Below are positions 1 through 10,769 of a stretch of 64,000 nt of DNA, piece by piece. The notes beneath the pieces are model-generated. The model was not told where the DNA came from. It saw only the letters and a program-made list of their open reading frames with translations, and made no database searches. Position numbers and translations under genes: made by a program. The stretch is from contig NZ_JAPDIR010000010.1 of NCBI RefSeq assembly GCF_029870595.1, positions 62,001 through 126,000 on the forward strand. Direction: 5' to 3'. The stretch's first letter is position 1. Every line of letters begins with the position of its first letter. Source of the DNA: Sphingomonas sp. CBMAI 2297. Lineage in GTDB: Bacteria > Pseudomonadota > Alphaproteobacteria > Sphingomonadales > Sphingomonadaceae.

Positions 1-176
1 TTGATGTGACGCGTGATCGCGCGGCGAGCCGCTTCGATCTGGCGGGCGGTGATCCGCTCCGGCTCCATCGCCTTCAGGCCATAGGACCCGAAGTTGAGCG
101 CCGTGCCACCCTTGGCGTCGCCATGGATGCGGCCCTTGAAGGCCTTGCGGAACTTGGTGCGCTTCGGTTGCAGCAT
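1..176 (-). CDS. rplP: 50S ribosomal protein L16, N-terminal part (cut by window edge)
   Basis: Large-subunit protein L16, which helps form the tRNA entry region near the peptidyl transferase centre. Only the first 58 residues lie in the window; the gene continues past base 1. The start [19 protein letters not shown] and the following residues are typical of L16. It is the last visible gene of the S10 operon and starts 16 nt after the rpsC stop. Nothing unusual is visible in the part present. Confidence 0.95.
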   Translation of the reverse strand, partial: MLQPKRTKFRKAFKGRIHGDAKGGTALNFGSYGLKAMEPERITARQIEAARRAITRHI

Positions 177-192
177 TAGTCTGTCCTAACCC

Positions 193-900
193 TTAGCGGC
201 GGTCTTCGCGCGCCGGGCGCACGCCCGTCGTCTGCGATTCCAGGTTGAGGCGATCGGTCGCCATCGGATCGTGGCCGAGGATCTCACCCTTGAAGATCCA
301 GACCTTCACGCCGCAGACGCCATAGGCGGTGTGCGCTTCGGCAGTGGCGTGATCGATGTTCGCGCGCAGCGTGTGCAGCGGAACGCGACCTTCGCGATAC
401 CATTCCGAACGGGCGATCTCGGCGCCGCCGAGACGGCCGCCGCAGTTGATCCGGATGCCCTCGGCGCCGAGACGCATCGCCGACTGCACCGCGCGCTTCA
501 TGGCGCGGCGGAAGGCGATACGGCGCTCGAGCTGGTCGGCGATGCCCTGGGCGACGAGCTTGGCGTCGACTTCCGGCTTGCGGATCTCGACGATGTTCAG
601 GCTCACGTCGCTCGAGGTCATCGCGCTCAGCGTCTTGCGCAGCTTCTCGATGTCCGAGCCCTTCTTGCCGATGATCACACCGGGACGGGCAGCGTAGATC
701 GACACGCGGCACAGCTTGGCCGGGCGCTCGATCACCACCTTCGAGATCGCGGCCTGGGGCAGCGTCTCGAGGATGTACTTGCGGATCTTGAGGTCCTCCA
801 TGAGAAGGCGGCCGTAATCGGCGCCCTCGGCGAACCAGCGGCTGTCCCAGGTGCGGTTGACCTGGAGGCGAAGACCGATCGGGTTGCTCTTGTGACCCAT
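193..900 (-). CDS. rpsC: 30S ribosomal protein S3
   Basis: Small-subunit protein S3 (235 aa, family length about 230), located at the mRNA entry channel where S3/S4/S5 act as a helicase. The N-terminal type II KH domain is visible with its GKKG loop at residues 78-81, followed by the conserved C-terminal domain ([11 protein letters not shown] region) and a basic tail. The ATG overlaps the rplV stop by one base (TAATG), so translation is probably coupled. It is followed by rplP in the usual S10-operon order. Confidence 0.98.
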   Translation of the reverse strand: MGHKSNPIGLRLQVNRTWDSRWFAEGADYGRLLMEDLKIRKYILETLPQAAISKVVIERPAKLCRVSIYAARPGVIIGKKGSDIEKLRKTLSAMTSSDVSLNIVEIRKPEVDAKLVAQGIADQLERRIAFRRAMKRAVQSAMRLGAEGIRINCGGRLGGAEIARSEWYREGRVPLHTLRANIDHATAEAHTAYGVCGVKVWIFKGEILGHDPMATDRLNLESQTTGVRPAREDRR

Positions 901-1277
901 TATGCTTCTTCCTGCTCGCGGACGACGATGCGAAGACGGCTGAACGGCTTCAGGATGCGGGTGGACTTGCCACGGCCGCGGGTCGCGAAGCGCTTCATCG
1001 TGATCGACTTGCCGACCGAAGCCTCGGCGACGACGAGCGCGTCGACGTCGAGGTTGTGGTTGTTTTCCGCATTGGCGATCGCCGAGGCGAGAACCTTGCG
1101 CGCGTCCACGGCCATGGCCTTGGTCGAGAACTGAAGGATGTTCAGCGCATCGCCGGCCTTCTTGCCGCGGATCAGGCCCGCAACGAGGTTCAGCTTCTGG
1201 GCCGAGCCGCGGATCTGCGTGGCGACGGCAAGGGCTTCCTTGTCGCCGACCTTACGGGGGGCTGCAGGCTTGCTCAT
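900..1277 (-). CDS. rplV: 50S ribosomal protein L22
   Basis: Large-subunit protein L22, whose beta-hairpin lines the nascent peptide exit tunnel. At 125 aa it is about 15 residues longer than the E. coli protein owing to an N-terminal extension, which is common in alphaproteobacteria. The conserved hairpin region ([16 protein letters not shown]) sits near the C-terminus. Start and stop codons overlap those of rpsS upstream and rpsC downstream by one base each (TAATG junctions), as expected of a coupled operon. Confidence 0.98.
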   Translation of the reverse strand: MSKPAAPRKVGDKEALAVATQIRGSAQKLNLVAGLIRGKKAGDALNILQFSTKAMAVDARKVLASAIANAENNHNLDVDALVVAEASVGKSITMKRFATRGRGKSTRILKPFSRLRIVVREQEEA

Positions 1278-1555
1278 TAGCGCTTACCCTTCTTGTCGGC
1301 GGCGTGGCCCGGGAAGAACCGGGTCGGCGCGAACTCGCCGAGCTTCATGCCGACCATGTCCTCGTTGACCGAGACCGGCACGAACTTGCGGCCATTATAG
1401 ACGCTGAACGTCAGGCCGACGAAGTCCGGCAGGATCGTCGAGCGGCGCGACCAGGTCTTGATCGGACCGGCGCGGGTGCCCTGCTCCTGCGCGGTCTGCG
1501 CCTTCTTGAGCAGGTGGAGGTCCACGAACGGACCCTTCCAAACGGAGCGAGCCAT
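1277..1555 (-). CDS. rpsS: 30S ribosomal protein S19
   Basis: Small-subunit head protein S19 (92 aa, standard length), which contacts the A-site tRNA and bridges to the large subunit. The start [18 protein letters not shown] and the motif [17 protein letters not shown] are diagnostic. It lies 3 nt downstream of rplB and overlaps the rplV start by one base. It belongs to the S10 operon. Confidence 0.98.
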   Translation of the reverse strand: MARSVWKGPFVDLHLLKKAQTAQEQGTRAGPIKTWSRRSTILPDFVGLTFSVYNGRKFVPVSVNEDMVGMKLGEFAPTRFFPGHAADKKGKR

Positions 1556-1558
1556 CGG

Positions 1559-2410
1559 TTAGCCCTTCTTCTTCGCGTGACGGCTGCGGATGATCATCTT
1601 GTCCGTCGCCTTGTTGTGGCGGGTGCGCGCACCCTTGGTCGGCTTGCCCCACGGGGTGACCGGGTGACGGCCGCCCGAGGTGCGGCCTTCACCACCGCCA
1701 TGCGGGTGGTCGACCGGGTTCTTCGCGACACCGCGGGTCAGCGGGCGGATGCCCTTCCAGCGGTTGCGGCCGGCCTTGCCGAGATTGGTGTTCTGGTTGT
1801 CGGGGTTCGACACCGCACCAACGGTCGCCATGCAGTTGCCATGGATGTAGCGCTGCTCGCCCGAGTTCAGGCGAACGATCACCATGCCGCGGTCACGGCC
1901 GACGACCTGCACATAGGTGCCCGCCGAACGCGCGATCTGGCCACCCTTGCCCGGCTTCATCTCCACATTGTGGACGATGGTGCCGACCGGCATCGACGAC
2001 AGCTCCATGGCGTTGCCCGGCTTCACGTCGGTCTTCTTGCCGGCGATCACCTTGTCGCCGACGGCGAGGCGCTGCGGCGCGATGATATAGGCGACGCGGT
2101 CCTTGCCGTTCTCGTCGGCGCCATAGTTCACCAGCGCGATGAAGGCGGTGCGGTTCGGGTCATACTCGATCCGCTCGACGGTGCCCTCGACGTCCCACAG
2201 GCGGCGCTTGAAATCGATGATGCGATAGCGCTGCTTGTGGCCGCCGGCGATGCCGCGCGAGGTCACATGGCCCTTGTTGTTGCGGCCGCCGGTCTTGGTC
2301 TTGCCCTCGGTGAGAGCCTTGACCGGGCGCCCCTTGTACAGGGCCGAACGGTCGATCAGGATCAGGCCGCGGACGCCAGGCGACGTCGGATTGTAATTCT
2401 TGAGTGCCAT
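1559..2410 (-). CDS. rplB: 50S ribosomal protein L2
   Basis: Large-subunit protein L2 (283 aa), needed for subunit association and peptidyl transferase function. The functionally critical histidine lies in the conserved [13 protein letters not shown] segment near residue 230, and the basic C-terminal tail ends [14 protein letters not shown]. The start overlaps the rplW stop by one base. Size and sequence are ordinary. Confidence 0.98.
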   Translation of the reverse strand: MALKNYNPTSPGVRGLILIDRSALYKGRPVKALTEGKTKTGGRNNKGHVTSRGIAGGHKQRYRIIDFKRRLWDVEGTVERIEYDPNRTAFIALVNYGADENGKDRVAYIIAPQRLAVGDKVIAGKKTDVKPGNAMELSSMPVGTIVHNVEMKPGKGGQIARSAGTYVQVVGRDRGMVIVRLNSGEQRYIHGNCMATVGAVSNPDNQNTNLGKAGRNRWKGIRPLTRGVAKNPVDHPHGGGEGRTSGGRHPVTPWGKPTKGARTRHNKATDKMIIRSRHAKKKG

Positions 2411-2730
2411 TACGAATTGACCCCCGAGGTCACGTCGATCTGGTCGCCGTCGGCGAGCGTCACGATAGCCTTCTTCACGTCAGAGCGCTTGTAGGGGGCG
2501 CCCTTCCACTTCTTGGTCTTGCCCTTCTGGACGATCGTGTTGACGCCGGTCACCTTGACCTTCCAGAGCGCCTCGACGGCGGCCTTGATCTCGGGCTTGG
2601 TGGCGTCGCCGGCGACCTTGAACACAACGGCGTTGTGCTCGGAGACGAGCGTCGACTTCTCGGTGATATGCGGCGCGACAATCACGTCGTAATGACGGTT
2701 GTCGATCGCGGCTGCCTGCTTCTTAGCCAT
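2410..2730 (-). CDS. rplW: 50S ribosomal protein L23
   Basis: Large-subunit protein L23 (106 aa), which sits at the tunnel exit and docks trigger factor and SRP. The conserved motif HITEKST is at residues 20-26 and a basic loop ([19 protein letters not shown]) follows. The N-terminus overlaps the 3' end of rplD by 8 nt, so the ATG at 2730 is in the coupled position. The neighbours are the normal S10-operon genes. Confidence 0.98.
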   Translation of the reverse strand: MAKKQAAAIDNRHYDVIVAPHITEKSTLVSEHNAVVFKVAGDATKPEIKAAVEALWKVKVTGVNTIVQKGKTKKWKGAPYKRSDVKKAIVTLADGDQIDVTSGVNS

Positions 2731-3337
2731 TGAAGCGCGCCTCCAGCTTCTCGACGGCAGCGCGGGTCAGGACCAGCGTGTCGTGCTTCAGGATGTCATA
2801 GACGTTGGCGCCCACCGCGGGGAGGACGTTCACGCCGATCAGGTTGCGCGCGGCCAGGAAGCCGTTGCCGGCCTCGCCATCGATCACCAGCGCGGTCTTG
2901 CCGGTGCCGAGCTTGGCGAACTGCGCCTTGAGCTCCGCCGTCTTGGCGGTGCCGAACGCGTCGACGACGATCAGCGAGCCCGCCTTGGCATGGCTGCTGA
3001 GAGCCATCTTCAGGCCGAGCGCGCGGACCTTCTTGTTCAGCGACGGGTTGAAGTCGCGAACGCGAGCGCCGTGCGCCTTACCGCCGCCGATGAACACCGG
3101 AGCGCGGCGATCGCCGTGACGGGCGGTGCCGCCGCCCTTCTGGCGGCCGAACTTCTTGCCCGAACGGGCGACATCGGCGCGCTCGCGAGTGCCGCGCGCG
3201 GTGGCGCGGCGCTTCTCGAGCTGCCAGGTGACGACGCGGTGCAGGATGTCGGCGCGCGGCTCGACACCGAAGACGGTGTCGTTGAGCTCGATGTCGCCCG
3301 ATGCCTTGGCGTCGAGGGTTTGAACCTTGACCTTCAC
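2723..3337 (-). CDS. rplD: 50S ribosomal protein L4
   Basis: Large-subunit protein L4 (204 aa), with an extended loop reaching the exit tunnel ([15 protein letters not shown] region). In gammaproteobacteria L4 also represses its own operon by binding the S10 leader. Whether that happens here is unknown, but the long structured leader upstream of rplC is a candidate target. The start directly abuts the rplC stop. Confidence 0.98.
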   Translation of the reverse strand: MKVKVQTLDAKASGDIELNDTVFGVEPRADILHRVVTWQLEKRRATARGTRERADVARSGKKFGRQKGGGTARHGDRRAPVFIGGGKAHGARVRDFNPSLNKKVRALGLKMALSSHAKAGSLIVVDAFGTAKTAELKAQFAKLGTGKTALVIDGEAGNGFLAARNLIGVNVLPAVGANVYDILKHDTLVLTRAAVEKLEARFNG

Positions 3338-4093
3338 TTAGCCCTCCTGGCCTTCGGTCGCCTCGGGGGCCTCGGTCACGTCCGGGGTCTCCGCGGGGGC
3401 GGTGTCGTTGTTGTTGGCAACCGACTTGATGCCGGCCGGGAACGGCGCAGCGTCGGGACGGGCGACCTTCACGGCGTCCTTGACGAACAGCCAGCCACCC
3501 TTCGAGCCCGGGACCGAGCCCTTGACGAAGATCAGGCCGCGCTCGACGTCGGTGCCGACGATCTCGAGGTTCTGCTGGGTGCGGAACTTGTCGCCCATGT
3601 GGCCGGCCATCTTCTTGTTCTTGAAGACCTTGCCCGGATCCTGGCGCTGACCGGTCGAACCGAGCGAGCGGTGCGAGACCGAGACGCCGTGGGTGGCGCG
3701 CAGACCGCCGAAGCCCCAACGCTTCATGCCGCCGGCAAAGCCCTTGCCCTGGGTCTTGCCCTGGATGTCGACGAACTGGCCGGCGACATAATGGTCGGCC
3801 GAGATCTCGGCGCCCACTTCGAGCAGGCCGTCCGCGTCGACGCGGAATTCATGGACCACCGCCTTGGGCTCGACTTCGGCCTTGCCGAAGTGGCCGCGCT
3901 GCGGCTTGGCGACATTCTTGCTCTTCGCCGTGCCGGCGCCGAGCTGGACGGCAGTGTAGCCGTCACGATCCTTCTCGCGGACGGAGACGACCTGCACGCC
4001 TTCGAGCGCCAGGACGGTGACGGGCACGTGGCGGCCGTCGTCCTGGAACAGGCGGGTCATCCCCAACTTCTTCGCGATCACGCCAGTGCGCAT
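3338..4093 (-). CDS. rplC: 50S ribosomal protein L3
   Basis: Large-subunit protein L3, an early assembly protein whose loop approaches the peptidyl transferase centre. The family signature GxxMxGHMG is visible (KMAGHMGDK). The protein is 251 aa, about 40 residues longer than E. coli L3. The extra length is an acidic, Ala/Pro/Glu-rich C-terminal tail after residue 215, an extension also seen in related alphaproteobacteria. It is the first gene after a 388-nt non-coding leader separating it from rpsJ. Confidence 0.97.
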   Translation of the reverse strand: MRTGVIAKKLGMTRLFQDDGRHVPVTVLALEGVQVVSVREKDRDGYTAVQLGAGTAKSKNVAKPQRGHFGKAEVEPKAVVHEFRVDADGLLEVGAEISADHYVAGQFVDIQGKTQGKGFAGGMKRWGFGGLRATHGVSVSHRSLGSTGQRQDPGKVFKNKKMAGHMGDKFRTQQNLEIVGTDVERGLIFVKGSVPGSKGGWLFVKDAVKVARPDAAPFPAGIKSVANNNDTAPAETPDVTEAPEATEGQEG

Positions 4094-4481
4094 GACCAGT
4101 TGCTCCTATGCATAGGCACCCTCGGGACCATTCCCTCGGGTGCGTGCTTCAGCCCGAAAATATGATGCGAGCCCCCGTCCGGGCTGAACCCCTTCCCGAA
4201 GGAAGAGGCGACGGGGGACGCAGACCCGGTTCTCCGAAGAGGCCGGCGGTATCCCTATCGCGATGCGAGTGCGCTCGTGGCGCCCTCCGGTTCCTTGCGT
4301 CGGATCGGGATCGATCCAGTGGAGGAACCTGGCGAATCCCCCTCGGGGGAATCGCGAATCTCGTGTGGAGGCGCGCCTTTACGTCAGCAGCGCTTCCCTG
4401 TCCACCCCCTCACCTGCATTCCTTGGAAGGATGCGGCAGGACGTGAAAGGCCCCCGCTTTCGCAGGGGCCCGTCCGCTGGC
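4094..4481 (-). promoter_or_regulatory. Long structured leader between rpsJ and rplC
   Basis: No credible gene lies in these 388 bases. Reading the minus strand from rpsJ, it holds a terminator-like hairpin (4446-4470), a CCCCC/GGGGG hairpin with GANTC sites on its flanks (4334-4360), and a GCACCC...GGGTGC hairpin just before the rplC start. In most bacteria rpsJ and rplC are only tens of bases apart. The length and structure suggest separate initiation or leader-mediated control of the L3-L4-... genes. I could not identify a convincing promoter by eye. Confidence 0.55.
4446..4470 (-). terminator. Terminator-like hairpin after rpsJ
   Basis: On the minus strand, 12 nt after the rpsJ stop, a G/C hairpin with arms GGCCCC/GGGGCC extended by two more pairs is followed by TTT. 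The U tract is short, so it may terminate only partly and act as an attenuator for the S10 operon. Confidence 0.6.
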
Positions 4482-4793
4482 TCAGGCCAGCTTGATCTCG
4501 ACGTCGACGCCGGCGGCGAGGTCGAGCTTCATCAGCGCGTCCACGGTCTGCGGAGTCGGCTGCACGATGTCGAGCATGCGCTTGTAGGTGCGCACCTCGA
4601 ACTGCTCGCGCGACTTCTTGTCGATATGGGGGCCACGGTTGACCGTGAACTTCTCGATCTTCGTCGGAAGCGGGATCGGGCCACGGATGAGAGCGCCGGT
4701 GCGGCGCGCAGTGTCGGCGATGTCGCCGGTCGCCTGGTCGAGCACTCGATGATCGAACGCCTTCAGGCGAATACGGATATTCTGCGTTTCCAT
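4482..4793 (-). CDS. rpsJ: 30S ribosomal protein S10
   Basis: Small-subunit protein S10 (103 aa), which also acts as the NusG/NusB partner in antitermination. The start [19 protein letters not shown] and motif [19 protein letters not shown] are diagnostic. It is usually directly attached to tuf upstream or rplC downstream. Here it is isolated: a lipoprotein gene and the tuf terminator lie upstream, and a hairpin plus a 388-nt leader lie downstream. It is therefore probably transcribed, at least in part, as a single-gene unit. Confidence 0.98.
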   Translation of the reverse strand: METQNIRIRLKAFDHRVLDQATGDIADTARRTGALIRGPIPLPTKIEKFTVNRGPHIDKKSREQFEVRTYKRMLDIVQPTPQTVDALMKLDLAAGVDVEIKLA

Positions 4794-4807
4794 GTCCCTA
4801 CCAATGC

Positions 4808-4837
4808 GAAAGAGCGGGCGCCGTTTCCGGCGCTCTT
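4808..4837 (-). promoter_or_regulatory. Hairpin in the rpsJ 5' leader
   Basis: A stem of ten pairs with a four-base bulge and a GAAA-type loop (arms AAGAGC-GCCG / CGGC-GCTCTT) followed by TTTCG, ending 15 nt upstream of the rpsJ ATG. It could be a weak attenuator or a ribosomal-protein binding site. No function is established. Confidence 0.4.
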
Positions 4838-4973
4838 GCTGTGTTGAACTGAACTGAGGCGCGGCCCTTACATGGGAGCGCGATTCGGATCAAGGGGGAT
4901 ACGGCAGATTTCGGACGGCTTCACTCGCCAGAGGGAAGCCCACGCCTGGCCGCCCGGAGCGCCCGAATTACCG

Positions 4974-5417
4974 CTAGCGCCATTCGCCAGCCCACCAACC
5001 CGGCCGGGCAACGGCCTTCAGATTGCCGACTCGCGACAGCTTCAGGTGATATGGGTTCTCCGGGCCCAGATGGCCGTTCGCATGAATCAACCGGACGGTG
5101 CCCGCGACTTCGGCTTCGAAAGCCCTCCCGAAGATAGGGCTGCCCTCGGTGAACGGTCGCGAGAGTTTCGCCAGATCACTTGGGGGATCGATCACGCGGA
5201 AGGAGCCATTCTCGCATGTCAGGGGCGTCACCATGACGACGGTCCCGCGCTCCATGTCGGGCATATAGTCCGAGATCAGCACGGTAACCTTGCCCATGAT
5301 ATGGTCGCCATCCTTGTACGATTCACTCTCCCAGCAGGATGGCAGGCGCGTCGGGGCAACCGCCGCGCAGCCCGGCAGCACCAAGCAGACCACAAGAGAC
5401 CATGACCGCCCCGCCAT
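4974..5417 (-). CDS. Predicted lipoprotein of unknown function
   Basis: 147 aa with a short signal peptide ending in the lipobox LPGC (Cys at residue 17), so it should be lipidated and exported. The remainder has no family I recognise; it is mostly polar and contains several Trp/Pro motifs near the C-terminus (ARPGWWAGEW). It sits between tuf and rpsJ, two genes that normally adjoin, downstream of the tuf terminator. It therefore needs its own promoter or readthrough. It has no evident link to translation. The reading frame is plausible but unsupported by homology I can name. Confidence 0.6.
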   Translation of the reverse strand: MAGRSWSLVVCLVLPGCAAVAPTRLPSCWESESYKDGDHIMGKVTVLISDYMPDMERGTVVMVTPLTCENGSFRVIDPPSDLAKLSRPFTEGSPIFGRAFEAEVAGTVRLIHANGHLGPENPYHLKLSRVGNLKAVARPGWWAGEWR

Positions 5418-5491
5418 GGGCTCAGTGTCTGCCTGAATGCCGGCAACCGCAACAGCCCTGCCCGCCGAGCCGGGTCGCCCGGCTACGCACG

Positions 5492-5524
5492 AAAAAGCCC
5501 GGCCTCCTTCGCAGGAGGCCGGGC
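5492..5524 (-). terminator. Rho-independent terminator of the str operon (after tuf)
   Basis: Minus-strand hairpin with a perfect 11-bp stem (GCCCGGCCTCC/GGAGGCCGGGC), a six-base loop and a T5 tract, 30 nt after the tuf stop. It is a strong, classical terminator that cuts rpsJ off from the str operon. Confidence 0.9.
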
Positions 5525-5554
5525 CCTTCGAACTCTACCCTGAAAGGGTGAAGC

Positions 5555-6751
5555 TTACTTCTGGATCTCGGCGACGACACCGGCACCCACGGTGCGGCCG
5601 CCTTCGCGGATCGTGAAGCGCTGGCCGACGTCCATGGCGATCGGCGCGATCAGCTTGATGCCCAGCGCGACGTTGTCGCCCGGCATCACCATCTCGGTGC
5701 CTTCCGGCAGCTCGATCGTGCCGGTCACGTCGGTGGTGCGGAAGTAGAACTGCGGACGATAGTTGGCGAAGAACGGCGTGTGACGGCCACCCTCGTCCTT
5801 CGACAGCACGTACACTTCCGACTTGAAGTCGGTGTGCGGCTTGATCGAACCCGGCTTGGCCAGAACCTGGCCACGCTCGACTTCGTCACGGCCGACGCCG
5901 CGGATCAGCGCGCCGATGTTGTCGCCGGCCTCGCCCTGGTCGAGCAGCTTGCGGAACATTTCCACGCCGGTGACGGTGGTCTTGCGGACGTTCTCCTGGA
6001 TGCCGACGATCTCGACTTCCTCGCCGACCTTGACCACGCCGGTCTCGACGCGGCCGGTCACCACGGTGCCGCGGCCCGAGATCGAGAACACGTCTTCGAT
6101 CGGCATCATGAACGGCTTGTCGAGCGGACGATCCGGCTGCGGGATCGACTCGTCGACGGCGGCCATCAGGGCCAGGATCGCGTCCTTGCCGAGCTTGTCG
6201 TCCGAGCCCGAGAGCGCGGCGGTGGCCGAGCCGCGGATGATCGGAATGTTGTCGCCGTCGAACTCACGACGCGACAGCTCTTCGCGGATCTCCATCTCGA
6301 CGAGCTCGAGGATTTCCTCGTCGTCGACCAGGTCGACCTTGTTCAGGAAGACGACCATGGTCGGCACGCCGACCTGGCGGGCGAGCAGGATGTGCTCCTT
6401 GGTCTGCGGCATCGGGCCGTCGGTGGCGGCGACCACGAGGATCGCGCCGTCCATCTGCGCGGCGCCGGTGATCATGTTCTTCACATAGTCGGCGTGGCCC
6501 GGGCAGTCGACGTGCGCATAGTGACGCTTGTCGGTCTCGTACTCGACGTGCGCGGTCGAGATGGTGATGCCGCGCTCGCGCTCTTCCGGAGCCTTGTCGA
6601 TGTTGGCGAAGTCGACGGCGGCGTTACCCGCGACGTTCTCGGCCAGAACCTTGGTGATCGCGGCGGTCAGCGACGTCTTGCCATGGTCGACGTGGCCGAT
6701 GGTGCCGATGTTGAGGTGCGGCTTGTTCCGCTCAAACTTTGCCTTCGCCAT
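5555..6751 (-). CDS. tuf: Translation elongation factor Tu
   Basis: EF-Tu (398 aa) delivers aminoacyl-tRNA to the ribosomal A site as a ternary complex with GTP. The P loop GHVDHGKT is at residues 19-26, followed by the DCPGH and NKVD guanine-binding motifs and the two beta-barrel domains. It is the last gene of the str operon, 81 nt after fusA and followed by a strong terminator. Whether a second tuf copy exists elsewhere cannot be judged from this window. Confidence 0.98.
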   Translation of the reverse strand: MAKAKFERNKPHLNIGTIGHVDHGKTSLTAAITKVLAENVAGNAAVDFANIDKAPEERERGITISTAHVEYETDKRHYAHVDCPGHADYVKNMITGAAQMDGAILVVAATDGPMPQTKEHILLARQVGVPTMVVFLNKVDLVDDEEILELVEMEIREELSRREFDGDNIPIIRGSATAALSGSDDKLGKDAILALMAAVDESIPQPDRPLDKPFMMPIEDVFSISGRGTVVTGRVETGVVKVGEEVEIVGIQENVRKTTVTGVEMFRKLLDQGEAGDNIGALIRGVGRDEVERGQVLAKPGSIKPHTDFKSEVYVLSKDEGGRHTPFFANYRPQFYFRTTDVTGTIELPEGTEMVMPGDNVALGIKLIAPIAMDVGQRFTIREGGRTVGAGVVAEIQK

Positions 6752-6832
6752 TGTTTTCCTACCTTCTGATCTCTGTTTCCGCGCCGCCAGGGGATTCGCC
6801 GGAAGGCGAGCCCCATAGCGGCTGATTCCTGG

Positions 6833-8926
<2,094 letters not shown>

Positions 8927-8948
8927 GACCTGGTTTCCTTAAGGATGT

Positions 8949-8973
8949 GGGGAGCCGGACGATCCGGCTCCCC
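8949..8973 (-). promoter_or_regulatory. Perfect hairpin between rpsG and fusA
   Basis: Inverted repeat GGGGAGCCGGA / TCCGGCTCCCC with a three-base loop, 22 nt before the fusA start. There is no T tract, so it is not a standard terminator. It could be an mRNA processing or stability element, or a translational control site like the S7-binding hairpin between rpsL and rpsG in E. coli, although at a different gene boundary. Confidence 0.6.
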
Positions 8974-9024
8974 GATATGTAGGAACGAAAGTTGAGAGCG
9001 CCAGACCTGCCGGCGCCCCGAGAC

Positions 9025-9495
9025 TCACCAGCGGTAGTGGCTGAAGGCGCGGTTCGCCTCGGCCATGCGGTGGGTGTCTTCGCGCTTCTTCACCGCGTTG
9101 CCGCGGTTGTTCGAAGCGTCGAGCAGCTCGCCCGAGAGGCGGGCCGACATGGTGTTCTCGCTGCGGTTGCGGGCCGACGAGATCAGCCAGCGGATCGCGA
9201 GCGCCTGGGCACGCTCCGGACGGACTTCCACCGGCACCTGATAGGTCGCGCCGCCGACGCGGCGGCTGCGGACCTCGATGCCCGGCTTGATGTTGTTCAG
9301 CGCGTCATGGAACACGCCGATCGGATCGCGCTTGGCGCGGGTCTCGACGGTTTCCAGGGCCGAATAGACGATGCCCTCGGCGACGGACTTCTTGCCGTCC
9401 AGCATCACCGAGTTCATGAACTTCGAAAGAACGATGTCACCGAACTTGGGGTCCGGCAGGATTTCCCGCTTTTCGGGGCGACGACGACGAGCCAT
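9025..9495 (-). CDS. rpsG: 30S ribosomal protein S7
   Basis: Small-subunit assembly protein S7 (156 aa), which nucleates the head domain and contacts E-site tRNA. The start [20 protein letters not shown] and the [19 protein letters not shown] segment are diagnostic. In E. coli S7 represses its own operon by binding mRNA; here only the downstream hairpin before fusA hints at an RNA control element. Confidence 0.98.
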   Translation of the reverse strand: MARRRRPEKREILPDPKFGDIVLSKFMNSVMLDGKKSVAEGIVYSALETVETRAKRDPIGVFHDALNNIKPGIEVRSRRVGGATYQVPVEVRPERAQALAIRWLISSARNRSENTMSARLSGELLDASNNRGNAVKKREDTHRMAEANRAFSHYRW

Positions 9496-9558
9496 CTGAA
9501 ACTTCCTTTACAAACTTCAGCCGATCCGGAACCCGTCCGGGGCTTACTATGGCTGTGA

Positions 9559-9930
9559 TTACTTCGGACGCTTGGCGCCGTACTTCGAACGCGACTGACG
9601 ACGGTCCTTGACACCCTGGGTGTCGAGCACGCCGCGCAGCACGTGGTAGCGCACGCCCGGAAGGTCGCGCACACGGCCGCCGCGGATCAGCACCACCGAG
9701 TGCTCCTGCAGGTTGTGGCCTTCGCCCGGGATGTACGAGATGACTTCGCGCTGGTTGGTCAGGCGGACCTTGGCAACCTTGCGGAGCGCCGAGTTCGGCT
9801 TCTTCGGAGTCGTCGTGTAGACGCGGGTGCAGACGCCGCGCTTCTGCGGGTTCTGCTCCATCGCAGGGACCTTCGACTTGGTCTTCTGCAGTTCGCGGCC
9901 CTTGCGGACCAGCTGGTTGATCGTCGGCAT
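9559..9930 (-). CDS. rpsL: 30S ribosomal protein S12, with Arg at position 88
   Basis: Decoding-centre protein S12 (123 aa). I chose the ATG at 9930 ([11 protein letters not shown]), the universal start; an in-frame ATG four codons earlier is also open. The [10 protein letters not shown] loop keeps Lys43. The second streptomycin loop reads GGRVRDLPG with Arg88 (codon CGC), where the E. coli protein has Lys. Lys-to-Arg at this position confers streptomycin resistance in E. coli and Mycobacterium tuberculosis. It is the first gene of the str operon. Confidence 0.98.
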   Translation of the reverse strand: MPTINQLVRKGRELQKTKSKVPAMEQNPQKRGVCTRVYTTTPKKPNSALRKVAKVRLTNQREVISYIPGEGHNLQEHSVVLIRGGRVRDLPGVRYHVLRGVLDTQGVKDRRQSRSKYGAKRPK

Positions 9931-10000
9931 GAAGCCCTTCACCTTATGTTACCGGCATGGCCGGCGGTTACTTTGCTGGAACCCTGGTACGAGAAATACG

Positions 10001-10033
10001 AAAAGGCCCCGGGTGTCCTTGACCCCCCGGGCC
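10001..10033 (-). promoter_or_regulatory. Attenuator-like hairpin in the str operon leader
   Basis: In the minus-strand leader, about 70 nt before rpsL, a G/C hairpin (GGCCC...GGGCC closed by GGG/CCC) is followed immediately by TTTTCGTATTT. It has the form of a Rho-independent terminator but no gene precedes it on this strand. It lies between the candidate promoter and rpsL, so it most likely attenuates str operon transcription. Confidence 0.65.
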
Positions 10034-10112
10034 ATTGCGTCTCCAGCAACGTTCAGCTCTTGCCCCACGCGGGATATGCGCCGGAATACCGGCCCCTCGC
10101 GGAACGGGGGCG

Positions 10113-10141
10113 CCTATAGCGACGGGTGGCGAGCGGGTCAA
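10113..10141 (-). promoter_or_regulatory. Candidate sigma-70-type promoter of the str operon
   Basis: On the minus strand TTGACC and TATAGG are separated by exactly 17 bp. The predicted start near 10106 gives a leader of about 175 nt that contains the attenuator-like hairpin. Confidence 0.7.
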
Positions 10142-10197
10142 CTGAGTCGGCCGGAGGATAAGAGAGCGTCAACCTCCGCCGGGCTAGAGCCGGCGCG

Positions 10198-10764
10198 ATG
10201 ATTCGTCACGCTCCCCGACTCAGACCCTTTGCCGCCGCGCTGGCCGCCCTGGCCGCGACTCTCCTGCTGGGCGGCTTCGGCACCGCGATCGCCGCGCCCG
10301 CCGGCCTGCTCTCCTGGGAGCTGTTCGGACTCGCGATCGCCGGCGGCGCCGGCTTCCTCGCCTGGCATCTCGCGCAGCTGAGCGCCCTGCCCCCCGGGCC
10401 GGTCGCCCGGGCGGCGCTGCCCGCAGCCCTGGTGCCGCTGATCGTGTTCCCCCATGTCGGTGCCGCCGCCCTGCTCGTGCCCGCCACACTCGCCGTCGCG
10501 CTGCCGCCGGCCGAGCGATTCGCCGCGGCGCTGGCACTCGCCGGCACGCTCGCCGCGCTCGGCACGGGCCCCCTCGCCGCGGCGCTCGCCGGCGGGGCGA
10601 TGCTCGCCGCCGCCTGGCGTTGCCGCGCGCGCTGCCCCGCCGCGAACGACAATCCCTCTCTGGAACGCGTACCCCGCTTTTGGCTCCGCTTTTCGCCGAT
10701 GCCTGCCTCCCTGCATTATGCTAGGGAAATCGCCAGGGATTCGGGTTCCGAATTTGGGGAGTAG
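10198..10764 (+). CDS. Hypothetical polytopic membrane protein upstream of bactofilin
   Basis: 188 aa, very rich in Ala and Leu, with roughly four to five hydrophobic segments between residues 8 and 145 and a charged C-terminal tail. I do not recognise the family. The codon third positions are strongly G/C as in real genes nearby, and the opposite-strand frame is low-complexity Arg/Gly and is the shadow. The stop is 5 nt before the bactofilin start, so the two are probably co-transcribed. It might be a membrane partner of the bactofilin, but this is inference from position only. Confidence 0.6.
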   Translation: MIRHAPRLRPFAAALAALAATLLLGGFGTAIAAPAGLLSWELFGLAIAGGAGFLAWHLAQLSALPPGPVARAALPAALVPLIVFPHVGAAALLVPATLAVALPPAERFAAALALAGTLAALGTGPLAAALAGGAMLAAAWRCRARCPAANDNPSLERVPRFWLRFSPMPASLHYAREIARDSGSEFGE

Positions 10765-10769
10765 CGTGA

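Noticed and set aside
271..1134. Long plus-strand frame across rpsC and rplV
   Set aside because: It is antisense to well-conserved ribosomal protein genes. The composition is Ala/Arg/Asp-rich with no family similarity.
10138..10716. Minus-strand 192-codon frame opposite the membrane protein gene
   Set aside because: It is low-complexity Arg/Gly/Glu sequence typical of a shadow frame. The plus strand gives sensible membrane helices and proper third-position bias.
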